A stretch of 64,000 nt of DNA from Typhlomys cinereus (taxonomy: Eukaryota > Chordata > Mammalia > Rodentia > Platacanthomyidae), in NCBI GenBank assembly GCA_023101885.1, contig JALPQD010000295.1:1773939-1837938 (forward strand). Direction: 5' to 3'. Under the pieces are notes generated by a model. That model was not told where the DNA came from. It worked only from the letters and a program-made list of their open reading frames with translations, and did not search any database. Made by a program: the position numbers and the translations under genes. Positions within the stretch are counted from its first letter, which is position 1; each line of letters starts with the position of its first letter. Shown in pieces: positions 31,324 through 43,093 of this stretch.

Positions 31324-34300
31324 ATGCCCTCGCCTTGCATAGCCATGGCCAGCAACCAGGCGCTGGCGGCCTTCCTTCTGTGTAGCGCTCTCCTGATCAT
31401 CAAGATGTACTTGGTGGCTGTCATTACAGGCCAAGTGCGGCTGCGAAAGAAGGTAGGTGTTCCGGGGTGGGCACAATTGGGGGCTGCTCACAGCCGGAAA
31501 GGTCTGAGGACCTAAAGACACACAGCCCAAGTGTGTCCCAGAGGCATCCAGCTCTTCTGAAACCCTGCAGATTGCTGCCCTGGGCCAGAGCTCAGCATCC
31601 TCCTCCCTCCTGGTGCTGCCCTGCCAAGCGCCTGCCTCCAGGAGACCCGACACTGTCTGGAGAGGCGCCCGGGAACCCTGGGTGCCCCAAGCCTTCTGAA
31701 ATGGCACTTTTCAGTCAGGGAGACCTCATATCTGGGCTGAGTCAGAATTCCCACTCATCGTGAGTGAGTGCAGAGTCTCCCACATACAGGCCCAGATCCC
31801 TGTGGGACCCCAGGATGGACATAATGGGCACACTTACCCCCCTGCTCACCTCCCCCGCTCGTCCCGCCCAGGTCGTGCATCAGGACCCACAGTAAATGTG
31901 TCCAGACTGAACCTATAGGCGAGGCTGGGATGTCCTGGGACTCCATCTTTGGTGTGTTTTTTAGATGGCTGTGTGCAGTGCTCGCTGGGGATATTCTGGC
32001 ATCCCGAAGACCTGTAGGTTTGCGGGGGGGGGGGCAGTTCTCTCCTGAAAAGGCTCCTTTCCTCATCTTTGTTTGGCCTTGGCACAGAGATATATGGATG
32101 GGAGGGCTGAGCAGATATCTCACCTTCAGCCAAGTTCAGCCCCTGGGGCAGGTACAGAGAGGATGGCAGGCAGGTGGTGGCTGGAGACCCATCCTGTGTA
32201 TTGAACATGTCATCCTAATTCTCCCCAGGGACTGAGGATGCAGGCCTGGGGGGCAGGGACAGCTAACTGTGCCCTTAATTCTGGGGCCAAGGAGTGGGGC
32301 ATTGTGGGAAGAGACAAAAGCCTCTGGATTTCCTGGGATGAGTCTGGACTGAGGACACATACCCATGACGAGAGGAATAGGGTCCCCACGGCCCCTCTGA
32401 ACCCTACTTCCAGTGCACACAGCCTATGCTTTACCTGATGGAAAGGAAAAAGGAATCTTTCGTGGCTCTCTTTGTCCATTGGTGTTTCATGCTGGAAATC
32501 AGGTTTGGTGCTGCCCAAATCTCCTTGCCTTTCCAGTCTTGGGTACTTTAGACAAATTAGAAGCTCAATGTGTCCTTTTATAAAGATAGGAGCTTGAGAT
32601 GTCACTGTCTGGCACATGGCATGACCAGGAGATTTTTAGAATTTATTTGTGATTGACAGAAGAACACAGTCACCCCTGACCTCCACCCCTTCTTCTGGAG
32701 GTAACACCCCAACATCTGAAATCTCCCATCTGCACTGGCACCTGGCTCCCCAGCCAGACCTGGGGTGTTGCATCCTGAGGCCCTTTGAAAGGGGGCATGG
32801 CAGGATCCCCAACTGGTAAGGTAGGTGTGACCATCATGAACAGGAATGGTTTAGGGCAGGGCTGCATCTAGCTCAGTGGTGGGGCCCACACAGTTGTCCT
32901 AAGGAGCCCCTCTGGGGACCCCATTAGAGAAAAGCCTAGGTTTAGGTGGATGAGCCACTTGAAAAAATTGCCAAGAATCAGGATGGCCATGGAGTCAGTG
33001 GTGTGGCTTTGCTGGACTGTGTTGGGGACCAGAAAAACCACAAGCAGGGGTCCATCCACGCCCACACGACCTCGGGTCTCTTTGCTCCCTCTCCAGAGGG
33101 AATCTATAGATGGGGAGGCTGAGGCAGGGGGAGCTCAGAGTCAATGTGGAGCTGAGTTTACACCCAGGCATGGGAGGCCCCATGTGGTTTCTGTTAACTT
33201 GACTGTGTTGTGTTTGAATGAATCCCAGGTCCTCTAGCAAGTTAGGGCAGTGCCCTGTGGCAAAGCCCCGCCTCCAGCTGTAGGCAGGAAATCCACCAAG
33301 GATCCGCCCCTTCCCAGCCAGGCTAAGGAATGAATGGGTGTGTGAGTGGCTGCTGTGGAGACAGTGCGGGACAAGCACTCTACTATCTTTCCTGATGTTT
33401 CAGGCCTTTGCTAACCCTGAGGACGCCCTGAGACATGGAGGTCCCCAGTACTGCCGGAGTGACCCCGACGTGGAGCGCTGTCTTAGGTGAGTCCGCTGAA
33501 ATGGCCTTCGGGCTGTCTTCATCCACTCGTTACATTCATGTGGGAAAAATGTGCTCATGACTCAGACAAAGTTCAGGGCTCCTGTTACCCCAGGGATGAA
33601 GGAAGGAAGATCTGAAGTTCAAGGTCAGTGTTGCAGTCCACCTGCATAGTTGCTGATGATAAAGGAACATCAAACAGATTAAGCGAACAAGGGGTGGATC
33701 CTTGCCACAAGGAAAGTAAAAATAAATGTCTGGGTAAGTAGGCCATTCTTCTTTTTCTCAGGTTTATGTCCCCTAGGCCACTTGGAACAATATTCTTTCC
33801 GATGATAGCTAAGAAAACACTAAAACCATGGCCTTTAAGGGATTTCTGTGACTTTCCTCTCAGTCTTACAAAGGATAGGAAGAGTGGATTGGCCCAGCTT
33901 GGGGCTCACATGTTTTCCAGAGGACATTATCTTAGAAGTGCCTTCCACCTCAGGAAATCTCGTTTAAAAACAAATCTTATTTTTAGTTGTCTTTTATTTT
34001 TGAAATGTTGTTTGAATTTGTTTAAAGATTTTACTTTTTTTTGTGCATGGGTATTTGTGAGCCTATGGCTGCCCAAGGATGACTCTGGAATAATCCTGAT
34101 TGCTCTTCGTCGTTATGGCTTTGCTCTGGGATCTGCCAGTTTTTGCCTTCCAGGGCTGGAAGTGCAGGTTGTTGTCTATGCCTGGCAATTTTACCTGGCA
34201 TCCTTCTGCTACTACTCCAGTCCCCCAACCAAGCAAGTGTGGTGGCCCATACCTGGGATCCAGACAGTAAGATCAGGGGTTCCAGGTCTCCCTCAGTTTA

Positions 34301-35540
34301 CTTCCTTGAGCCCAGCCTGGGTGACAGTAAGACAACCAAAGCAAAAACCTAGCTGCATTATGGGGTAGAGAGCACTGAGGGGGCTGAGGCAGGAGGATTA
34401 CACTGAGTTCCAGGCTGGTCTGGGATACCCAGGGAGACCTTATCTCAGCAAAATCACAAGACCCCCACACAGTTGGCTTGGAGAACTGGAGCAGTGTGTG
34501 AGCTTGGGTCTGTTGCTCTGTCAGCTCAGGCAAGAGGGGTGGGAGGACCACTCCCAGAGAGGGATGGGTTGTCTGTCACAGGCGTCCCAGGATCAGGGAG
34601 GCTGGGCCAAGTGCTCAGTGGTAAGACAGGGGAGAAGCTGGCACAGGGCTTTCAACAGGTTCTGGTGCATCACAGGCAGAGATGGGTAGGACAGACGCTT
34701 CAATAGAGAAATAGCAATTCACTGTTTTCCTTAGCGGTTGACAATAATATGCACGCTCGTGGTTTTAAGAGTGTGTAGGGGATGTGTCATAGGAAGGGAA
34801 TATCCTGCTCTTCCCTTTCTCCAAGAATTATGGTAATAAATTTTCCTTATGGACTTCATCCATCATCCATCCATACATCCATCCATACATCCATCACTTA
34901 ATGAGCGCCTATGGTATGCTAGGTGCCAGTCTGCATACTAGCAGAATTTCAGAAGCTAAACCAGGACCTAATGCAGATGACCACCCTCAACTCTTGCTAT
35001 ATTTAGAGAGGTCTGATCCTGGAGAAGGACCAGGAGCCTCCAGACAGGAGGATTGCATTGAGTCCCAGCTGGTCTGGGCTGCTGAGTGAGACTGGTCTCC
35101 CACCAGCCACTTGGTAGAGGTTTCCCTTGAGGGGGTCTCCCAGCCACTCACCCTCCTTAAACGTTCAGTGGCACACATAGCCTGAGACCAAATGCCCAGC
35201 TAACTCTATACCCTTTTGCCACTTCTGCAGAGCTCACCGGAATGACATGGAGACCATCTACCCCTTCCTTTTCCTGGGCCTCATCTACTCCTTCCTGGGA
35301 CCGCACCCTTTTGTCGCCTGGATGCACTTTCTCATCTTCCTCTCTGGACGCATGGTGCACACTGTGGCCTATCTAGGCAAGCTGCGAGCTCCCATCTGCT
35401 CATTGGCCTATGTCCTGGCGCAGTTGCCCTGCCTCTCCATGGCTTTGCTGATCATCTGGAAGGTGGCCTCCTACCTGCGATCCCCGAGACACACGGCTGA
35501 CAGCTCCCAGGTGAACTTGGAGACTCAGTGTCCTTTTTAG
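31324..35540 (+). CDS. PTGES: PTGES copy B: prostaglandin E synthase-like, catalytic Arg replaced, extended C-terminus
   Basis: Three exons: 31,324-31,452, 33,404-33,486 and 35,231-35,540, all with GT/AG borders and in frame, giving 173 residues. The family enzyme is a MAPEG membrane protein of the ER/nuclear envelope that isomerises PGH2 to PGE2 with glutathione, downstream of COX-2. Helix 1 (about residues 11-40, with IIKMY), the loop FANPEDALRHGGPQYCRSD, the HRNDMETIYPF segment and helices 2-4 are all recognisable. Residues matching human Asp49, Arg70, Arg73, Asn74, Glu77, His113, Tyr117, Ser127 and Tyr130 are kept. Two departures: the codon for human Arg126 is TGC (Cys, 35,397-35,399), and the normal TGA at codon 154 is CGA (35,478-35,480), adding 20 residues. 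It may be a decaying or altered copy; a functional PTGES may lie outside the window. Confidence 0.85.
34022..34212 (-). mobile_element. Dimeric SINE, minus strand, in PTGES intron 2 (unit B only)
   Basis: TTGTGCATGGGTATTTGTGA, GGATGACTCTGGAATAATCC, GCTCTGGGATCTGCCAGTTT and TGCCTGGCAATTTTACCTGG in reverse. No match in unit A, so it was inserted after the duplication or lost from A. Confidence 0.6.
34225..34455 (+). mobile_element. B1-like remnants in PTGES intron 2
   Basis: GTGTGGTGGCCCATACCTGG, then CTGAGGCAGGAGGATTACAC and CCAGGGAGACCTTATCTCAG. Two diverged B1-type pieces in tandem. Confidence 0.5.
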
Positions 35541-36090
35541 GACTGAGACAACTCATGGCCTGGGTCCCTGGCCACTCTGTTTGTGTGTGAGTTACACGTG
35601 TGCCTTCATCTCTTGGATCCTGGATGAAGTGGCTGTTCAGAACCACTCACAGATGTCTTCAGGACCTTTGGTGCCGGAAAGGAGGAAGTCACTCTGCCAT
35701 CACGCAACACCATGAAGGTCTGAAACCCACCTGAGATTCTGGCCGAGCCAAGAAGAGATGGACTTGGACACCTATATCCAGAAGATTCCACATGAGTCCC
35801 AGCCATGGTCAGAGGGACCTTAGGGCTGCCTCTGTTGAACACATGAACTGTTCAGCGCTCTGTGCTCTGAATGCTTCGGTGGATCCTCCCAGGATCATTA
35901 CAGAGGCCTTGGACCCCTAAGCTGTCCATTGAGCTGTGTGGCCACACTACCTTTGTGGTTGTCTCAGTGTCTGAGGTTGTCTTCATGCAAATATCCACTG
36001 CATGGGGAGCTGTGAGTGTGGACGGGATGTCCCCAGTCTGAATCCTGGGTGGGTTTTGATCATTAAATAAAGTTTGATCTATGAAGCCCC
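35541..36090 (+). other. PTGES copy B 3' UTR with AATAAA
   Basis: Follows the TAG at 35,538-35,540. An overlapping ATTAAA/AATAAA lies at 36,062-36,071, with cleavage expected near 36,090. Copy A keeps the layout but its AATAAA reads AATAAT. Confidence 0.65.
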
Positions 36091-36977
36091 GTGTTACCTT
36101 GAACTCCTGATCCTCCTGCTTCCTCCTCCCAAGTGCTGGCTGCCAAGATGCCCTGACAGGGCTGCCCTTCACCTGATGTTTCAGTGGGTTTTTGGGGCCG
36201 GGCTAGCAGGGTTCATTTCTGGTAAAACCACACACAGGCACCTGTCTGGTTGCAAGTCACACACTCAGACCCAGCTAAGACAGCCGGCCCCTCCCTTTTG
36301 CCTGGGGCTTCTGGGCACCTGGCCAACACATCCACACACTGAGATATTGTCCCCTCACACTTTCTGTTCTTCAATGGGGTTCAATGTGCGCTCTGGAATC
36401 TGGGCTAGTCAGACCCCCACCCCATATACCACCACACATCCTTTATGCCCCTAGGTGAGTTCTGCTCCAAGGTGGAGGGGTGTTTCCAGAAACTCCCAGT
36501 TTACCACAGCTGGCTCTGCTGATTGCTGGGGAGTGGATGCGCTGCCCCCTGGTGGCCACAAGAAGCTTCACTCCTGGGTGGCACCTTTCCATCTGGGTCT
36601 GGGCCAAGAAAGACAGGGAGGAGTGGCCAAAGCAACCTGAGACTCTGCAGGCAGCCCAGAGTGAGCCCATGTCATATGAGTGCAGCTCCTGGCCTGAGGC
36701 CCAGAGGTGAGGCCTGTATAGGGGGGCACCCCTCCCCGACTACATCCAAGCAAAATCTGATCAGCGATGTCCCTTGGAGACAGCAGCAGAGTGAGGATCC
36801 CTGCTGGGATCTTCACATGTCTGTACTCCAGATGCAGGAAGGGGATGAAGTAGTCCATGTGGTTTCTGTCTATCAGCTCGTTGTACCATAGACCACCTGG
36901 AAGAAAGACACGTTCCTGTCTAGCCGCACTCACAGCTGGTGCTGGCCAGCATCAGCTCTTCATCTGACCTTGTCAAG

Positions 36978-37625
36978 TATTATAGTCACATTTCAATGTC
37001 AACCTGACAGTTGCGGACTGTTTGGGAGCAGCTGTGGAAGGTTAATGGCTGGAATGGCCCCTAAACAAGACTGTAGGTACTTGACTGATTGCTGTGGAGA
37101 ACCCAGCCCATGGTGGGTGGTACTTTCCAGTGGTGGACCCCATAATAGAAAGTGCAAGGAGGAGGGACTTGCTCTTCCATTATGCTGTGTCGACTTGCAG
37201 TGCAGTCTACTATGTGTGACCATTATTAGCCTTTAGAGCATCTGGCCTTCTTAATTGCTGCTGCTGCTGCCTCCATTCTTGACTGACTTGGAGCTTCACC
37301 TTTTCCATGATGTTGTTGCTGTTCATGGTGTCTTTAGAGCATGGCCTCTAGGCCTTGTTTCTGTTCTCCATTCACCGATGACGTTGGAGCCCAGCTGTTC
37401 TTTGTGGATGTCAGAAACCAGAGTCTTCAACCCTCCAAAAGAGCAAAGGCTTGAGACCATCTTCTGGGGATCTTTTGGATTTGTGGAACATTCCAGCTAG
37501 GAAAAAGGCTCCTGCCGACGGCCACCTTGAAGGACACTATTTTTATTGTGAGTTATTTTTTAATAAACTGATTGATATATACTACATTCTACAGATTCTG
37601 TTTCTTCAGAGAACCCTGGCTAACA
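36978..37625 (+). repeat. Interspersed repeat, unit B copy of 3,520-4,137
   Basis: Same order of phrases as the A copy (GTCAACCTGACAGTTGCGGA through CAGAGAACCCTGGCTAACAC). Confidence 0.6.
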
Positions 37626-38101
37626 CAGTCTTTCTGAGCCATGGCAGCCATCCCCAAAGGCTGATGAGCACCTTCTTTCCTCACTGTTCCCTCTTCTCTC
37701 TTTCTGCCATGTGTTAGATACAACTCAATGGTTGAGGTTCAAACTTTAGGCACATTTGTAAAGAATGAATGGTTGAACTTTTTGTGGAACAAAAGATCCC
37801 ATCAGACATAACACTACCCCAGCGACCATATATGAGACAGGTGTAGACAAGAGAGGGAGAGTCTCTAAATGCTACAGTCTGCCCTCTGGTGGGCCACGTT
37901 CACTCTGACAGATGCCCAAGCACTAATGAGTGCAGACCTCCTAGAGGTGAATCAGTTGACATGTAAGGAGACTTGGGAGATAGAGGAAAAGAGGCAGGAG
38001 GGGAGAGGAGAAGGGTGGGATAGGAGGCACTATGGGGGTAAGTAACAGGCCACAGAACACATCAATTCATGGTTAATACAGTTTAAGAATAAATTTAGCT
38101 G

Positions 38102-38395
38102 AGCTGGACAGATGGTTCAGGGGTTAAGGCTCTGTCTTGAAAGCAGAACGTCCTGAGTTTGGATCTCAGGCCCCTTATAAAAATGCCAAGTGAAAATGGC
38201 AGTGCCCTGTACTTCTGGCCCTTGTGGGCAACACCTGGAAAATCTCAGAGCAAAACAAAAAGGAGGAAGGAGCAATCCAGGATGATTTTGAAGTCACTCT
38301 TGGTCCTCCACAGGGATGTATCACTCTCTCCTTCTATCTCTCTTTTCCTCTCTCTCTCTCACACAAACACATGAGATAAATAAAGTTTAAAAAAT
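38102..38395 (+). mobile_element. Dimeric SINE, unit B copy of 4,594-4,893
   Basis: GAGCTGGACAGATGGTTCAG head and ATGAGATAAATAAAGTTTAA tail; occupies the same position as the A copy, so the insertion predates duplication. Confidence 0.8.
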
Positions 38396-38846
38396 TTAAG
38401 AATAAAGTTAATATATTTAAAAAGATTATTAGCTAACTTTACATTTTAAAAGCATGTTTTTAAATTTTAAGTTTGTCCCTAAGCAAGCTTGCAGGAGATT
38501 GTCTAGTTGGTGGTCGGTTGGGAACGATGCCCAGCCCATGGTGGTTGGTGCTAGTCCCTGGACAGACAAAGGACGGAAGCTGGTTAGGGAAGATGGCATC
38601 CCTCAGTATACTTGGCATACGCTGTCCCTCAGCCGTCCTATGGAGATGATGTGGCCAGCTCCCTCGGCCTAGTGTTGCTCTGCTCTCCTGCAAGCTGGAC
38701 AAGGCACTGTAATCAAGAAGCTTAAGCCAGAATGAAGACCCTTGTCCCCTTAAGCTTTGTGGTCATGAAGTTATGGGCAATATGCAGGCCATCTGGGATT
38801 TGGGAGAGCCACACCTTCAGTGTCTCCGTTGTTGACCCAGGATCAG

Positions 38847-38990
38847 GACTGGTGAGATGTCTTAGCGGGCGAGAGGGCTTTTTCCATAAACCCTGCGACC
38901 TGATTTGAAGTCCCAAAGCCCATAAAGCAGAAGAGAGAACAGAGTCCTGAAAGTTGCCCTCTGACCCCCACATGTCCCCCACCCTGATGA
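38847..38990 (+). mobile_element. Old tRNA-derived SINE (B2/ID-like)
   Basis: GGACTGGTGAGATGTCTTAG, GACCTGATTTGAAGTCCCAA and GTTGCCCTCTGACCCCCACA. It begins exactly where unit A/B similarity ends. Confidence 0.5.
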
Positions 38991-39177
38991 TGAAGATTAT
39001 GTAGACAGCAGTAAAGGAAGATGCTGGCTCATATGCACAGGTTCATGAGCACCTCCAACATGCACATATTGATACAAACACATACATGTGTGCACATACT
39101 ACACACACATATAAAAATGTATACATGCATACATGTAAGCATGCATGCAGCTACGGCCATGCTGCCTAGTTCAGGAA

Positions 39178-39515
39178 TGAGAACAGTATTGTTACAGCTT
39201 TCTTGTGGTGGTGTGAGTCTTCCTGTTTTCTTCACTTCTACTTGCACGTCATAGAGCTACAGAGTCTTGACGCACCAAGGAAATCGATGTCACCCTTGTC
39301 ACTCCAAACTTCCACTTCCTCTTCCCGGGAGGAGAGCAGCGTGGTGGGGCTTGTAGCTATGAGGTGGCAATCTCCTTCGCTGTTCTCTATTTTGGAAGAT
39401 TAAGCTTGCTTTATGAGGTGTATCTGGATCATGCATTGAAAAGGAGCAGATTTATGATTAATTTTATGCGCCAGCCCAACTGGAAACAGTGTGCCCAAGT
39501 TTGGGTGTGTCTGCT
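39178..39515 (+). repeat. Block matching 28,920-29,262
   Basis: GAGAACAGTATTGTTACAGC through CAAGTTTGGGTGTGT; see the partner block. It sits between unit B and the inverted copy C. Confidence 0.7.
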
Positions 39516-39639
39516 GGTGTTTCCGGGTGGCACTGAATCTGGGGATGCATCAGGGGGGTGGGTGTGAGCTTCATCCCATATAACTCACAACCCAAAGAGG
39601 CCAGAGCAGAGGACATGACAGAAGCTTGACCTGCTTTCT

Positions 39640-39660
39640 GAAATTGGACAGTCCAATTTC
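39640..39660. other. 21-bp palindrome at the inverted-duplication breakpoint
   Basis: GAAATTGGA, CAG, TCCAATTTC: perfect 9-bp arms around a 3-bp centre, ending 3-4 bp before sequence similar to PTGES copy C begins. Confidence 0.85.
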
Positions 39661-39663
39661 AGT

Positions 39664-41690
39664 CCTGCACTGTCTCCACAGCAGCCAATCACACACATTC
39701 ATTCCTGAGCCTGGCCTGGAGAGATGATAAGGTTTGGGGAGGAGGTGGATCCCTGTTGGGTTTCTTTCCTAGAGCTGGAGGCGTGGCTTTGCCACAGGTC
39801 ACTGCCCTAACTGTCAAAGGACCTGGGATTCATTCAGACACAACATCATCAAGTTAAGGGAAACCACATGGGCCTCCCAAGCCTGGGTGGAAACTCAGCT
39901 CCACACTGAATCTGAGCTCTGAGCTCCCCCTGCCTCAGCCTCCCCCATGCATAGATTCTCTCTAGAGAGGGAGCAGAGAGACCCAAGGTCGTGTGGGCAT
40001 GGATGGACCCCTGCTTGTGGTCTTTCTGGTCCCCAGCACAGCCTGGCACACCACATCACTAACTCCATGGCGATCCTGATTCTTGGCAATTTTTTCCAAG
40101 TGGCTCATTCTCCCAAACCCAGGAGTTCCTCTAATGGGGTCCCCAGAGGAGCTTCTTAGGACAACTGGGTGGGTCCCACCCCAGAGGCAGATGCAGTCCT
40201 GCCCTAAGCCATTCCTGTTAAGGATGGTCACACCTACCCAGTTACCAATTGAGGGACCTGCCATGCCCCCTTTCAAAGGGCCTCAGGATGCAACACCCCA
40301 GGACTGGCTGGGGAGCCAGGTGCCAGTGCAGATGGGAGATTTCAGATGTTGGGGTGTTACCTCCAGAAGGAGGAGGGAGGTCAGGGGTGCCTGTGTTCTG
40401 CCAATCACAAATAAATCCTAAAGATCTCCTGGTTGGGACATGTGCCAGGCACATCTCAAGTTCCTAGCTCTACAAATCGACACATTGAGCTTCCAAAGTC
40501 CCCAAGCCTGGGAAGGCAAGGAGATGGGGGCAGCGCCAAGCTTGACTCCCAGCATGAAAGACCAATGGACAGAGAGAGCCCCGAAAGATTCCTTTTCCCT
40601 TTCCATCACTGGAAGTGGGCTTCAGAGGGACCATGGGGATCCTATTCCCCTTGCTATGAGGCATGTGTCCTCAGTTCAGACTAATCGCAGGAAATCCAGA
40701 GGCTTTTGGCTCTTCCCACGGTGCCCCACCCCTTGGCCCCAGAGTTAAGGACACAGCTAGCTGTCCCCGCCCCCAAGGCCTGCATCCTCAGTCCCAGGGG
40801 AGAATTAGGATGACATGTTCAGCACATGGGATGGGTCTCCAGCCACCACCTGCCTGCCATCCTGTCTGTACCTGCCCCAGGAGCTGAACTTGGATAGATG
40901 TGAGATATCTGCCCAGCACTCCCACCCATACATCTCTGTGCCAAGGCCGGACAAAGGTGAGGAAAGGTGCCTTTTAGGAAAGAACTGCCCCCCATAAAAC
41001 CACACAAAGCCACAGGTGCTTCGGGATGCCAGCATATCCCCAGCGAGTGCTGCACACAGCCATCTAAAAAACACACCAAAGATGGGGTCCCAGGGCATCC
41101 CAGTCCCTCCTAGAGATTCATTCAGGGCCTATTTACTGTGGGTCCTCATGTAGGACCTGGGATGCGAGAGTGGGGGCAGGGAGCGGTGGGGGACGCGGGC
41201 CTGCACATTGTGAACATCCAGGGGTCCCACATGGATCTGGGCATGTACGTGGGACTCTGTGCACTCACGACGAGGTTGGAATTTCCACTCAGCCCAGATA
41301 TGAGATCTCACTGACTGAACCTGACTGAAGGCTTGGGGTGCCTAGGGTTCCCGCGCTCCTCTCTGGACCACGGCAGGTCTCCTGGAGGCAGGTGCTTGGC
41401 AGGGCAGCACCAGGAGGGAGGAGGATGCCAGAGTTCTGGCCCAGGGCAGCAATCTGCAGGATTTCAGAACAGCTGGAGGTCTCTGGGACGCACAAGGGTC
41501 CACCACGCTTGGGCTGTGCATCTTTAGGTCCTCAGACTTCCCTTCTGGCTGTGAGCAGCCCCCCATCATGCCCACCCCGGAATACCTACCTTCTTCCTCA
41601 ACCTCACTTGGCCCATGATGACAGCCACCACGTACATTTTGATGATCACGAGGGCCCAGGACAAGATGGCAACAGAAAGGTGGTCAGAGG
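39664..41690 (-). pseudogene. PTGES: PTGES copy C: inverted fragment with exon 1 and intron 1
   Basis: Reverse complement of 39,664-41,690 follows copy B from exon 1 through nearly all of intron 1. The exon 1 part (41,590 to about 41,685) encodes LVIIKMYVVAVIMGQVRLRKK and keeps the AAG/GTAGGT donor. No ATG precedes it in frame, and an in-frame TGA lies just upstream. The similarity stops about 35 bp before where exon 2 should begin, so exons 2 and 3 are missing. Intron phrases such as CTCAATTGGTAACTGGGT agree with copy A, not with copy B. It is a non-functional duplicate in opposite orientation. Confidence 0.88.
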
Positions 41691-42253
41691 TGGGAGAAAA
41701 ACCACATCATCTTCAAAGAGGCTCAGGAGCAGCCATGGAAGGGGCATGAGAAGGGGCATTTGGTGGAAAGTGCTGTGTGTGTACTGGAGGAAGGCAGCAG
41801 CGGTGTGGAGCCAGAAGCTGGGGGGATGTTTGTGAGTCTAGAAACCATGACCAGCAAGCCAGGAAAGTTGGCAAAGGGGAAGTGTGGGTGGGAGACGGTG
41901 GAGGTCTGGTCTGCCCGAGACACCTTTGGGCTTTTGGACCTGCCAGTGCCTCTTCTCCAGGCCTTTCCCTGGCACCACCCCAACCAGCCTGGCCTTACCC
42001 TCTGAGGCCCTGTACTTGCACTTACCCGCTAGAGATAAGTAAGGCCCTCTGTGGATCCACCACTTTCCTGTCCCTACCCATAGTGGCGAGCTTTCCTGCC
42101 TGGTCTGCAGTTTGAGGTCATTGGTTCTGCTCACATCTCACTGTACATAGGTATGAGCTGGGCACTTGCTTTGGGAAATGGCTGAGTTCTGATGGTTGGG
42201 ACCAGATTGGGATAGGGAAGGGTAGGTAGAGCCCCACACATCTTTGTTCCCAG
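41691..42253. other. Unique GC-rich sequence
   Basis: Not similar to upstream DNA of copy B. No repeat recognised. It precedes the candidate exon at 42,254. Confidence 0.5.
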
Positions 42254-42388
42254 ATGAGTCGGCTCTGAAGATGGACAGTGTGGCCCATGTGCCTCAGTCT
42301 CCAGCCAGCCATGTGGGAGGGCACCTACCACACGAGGAGCCCAGCGCCAACATGCTGCAGCCAGACCCCAGGGACACCTTCTTCCTCG
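42254..42388 (+). other. Candidate internal exon, unidentified
   Basis: An acceptor TTTGTTCCCAG (ending 42,253) and donor CCTCG/GTGAGA (42,388/42,389) bound 135 bp open in one frame ([16 protein letters not shown] ... PDPRDTFFL). It starts at codon position 2 and ends at position 1, so it is phase-symmetric. I do not recognise the peptide and no neighbouring exon was found. It could be a real exon of a gene truncated by the rearrangement or chance. Confidence 0.25.
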
Positions 42389-42609
42389 GTGAGAAGGGGC
42401 TCCAGAGGAGGGAGAGTGGGAGAGGGGTCCAGGCCACAAAATGACCATCCCGGGTGTGCTCTCTGGCACTGCCTTTACCCTGCAGCTGGACCACCACGGA
42501 GTTCAAAAGGCAGTTTGGTGTAGTATCTTCACAGCTGTCCTCCCTCTCATAGCTTAGTCTAGTTTACAGTAACAGGAATGTGATCCCTTCTCACAAGGCC
42601 TTAAATTTG

Positions 42610-43090
42610 ATCAGAAAGTTATTGGTTTTCTCCCTGATATTCATGCCACTATTGCAAATGGTCACCTTTTGTCATGGTGATTTTTACTGCAACTTGGAGT
42701 TTTCACAAATTGATGAGATGATTTCTTCTCTGGTAGCTCCATAGTACTCTAGTACTTTGAAAGATATCTAGAAAAAAGGAAGCTTTCTGGCTAGTTCTAG
42801 CTAGTGCTTTTTTGTCCATATCCTATAATTGATAGCTACTGCATCTTTAGTAATAGGGTCTTACTCTAAGTTTGTGTAGGGCAACAAGTACAATGGCAAA
42901 AGCTTATACTGCTCATAGGGATTTTGAGACCTCTCTGACCAACAATATAACAGGAATTATCAGATGCCTGTTACTTCTAGTATTGTTTAATTGTCTCTGG
43001 GTTCTAGGTGGAGCAGCCCAGGGCATTATTTGTTTTGCCCTACTTCCTTCTCTTTATGTTCCCATGTTGACTGTGCATGTCCCTATACAA
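42610..43090 (+). mobile_element. Possible old L1 3' UTR
   Basis: Phrases such as GCTCATAGGGATTTTGAGAC, CTCTGACCAACAATATAACA and TCTCTGGGTTCTAGGTGGAG resemble the 3' region of old rodent L1 (Lx-type), as I recall them. Only weak support. Confidence 0.3.
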
Positions 43091-43093
43091 ATA

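Larger units (their letters stand above)
32690..38846 (+). repeat. Segmental duplication unit B (part matching unit A)
   Basis: Aligns in the same orientation to 1-5,350 through intron 1, exons 2-3, intron 2 and 3' flank. It ends after GACCCAGGATCA. Unit B continues left to exon 1, beyond the window limit of unit A. Confidence 0.9.

Noticed and set aside
31009..31707. 232-codon minus-strand frame over PTGES copy B exon 1
   Set aside because: Antisense to the exon and promoter; no protein similarity recognised and codon content unremarkable.
41338..41835. 165-codon plus-strand frame over PTGES copy C
   Set aside because: Antisense to the inverted exon 1 and intron 1; the real homology is on the minus strand.
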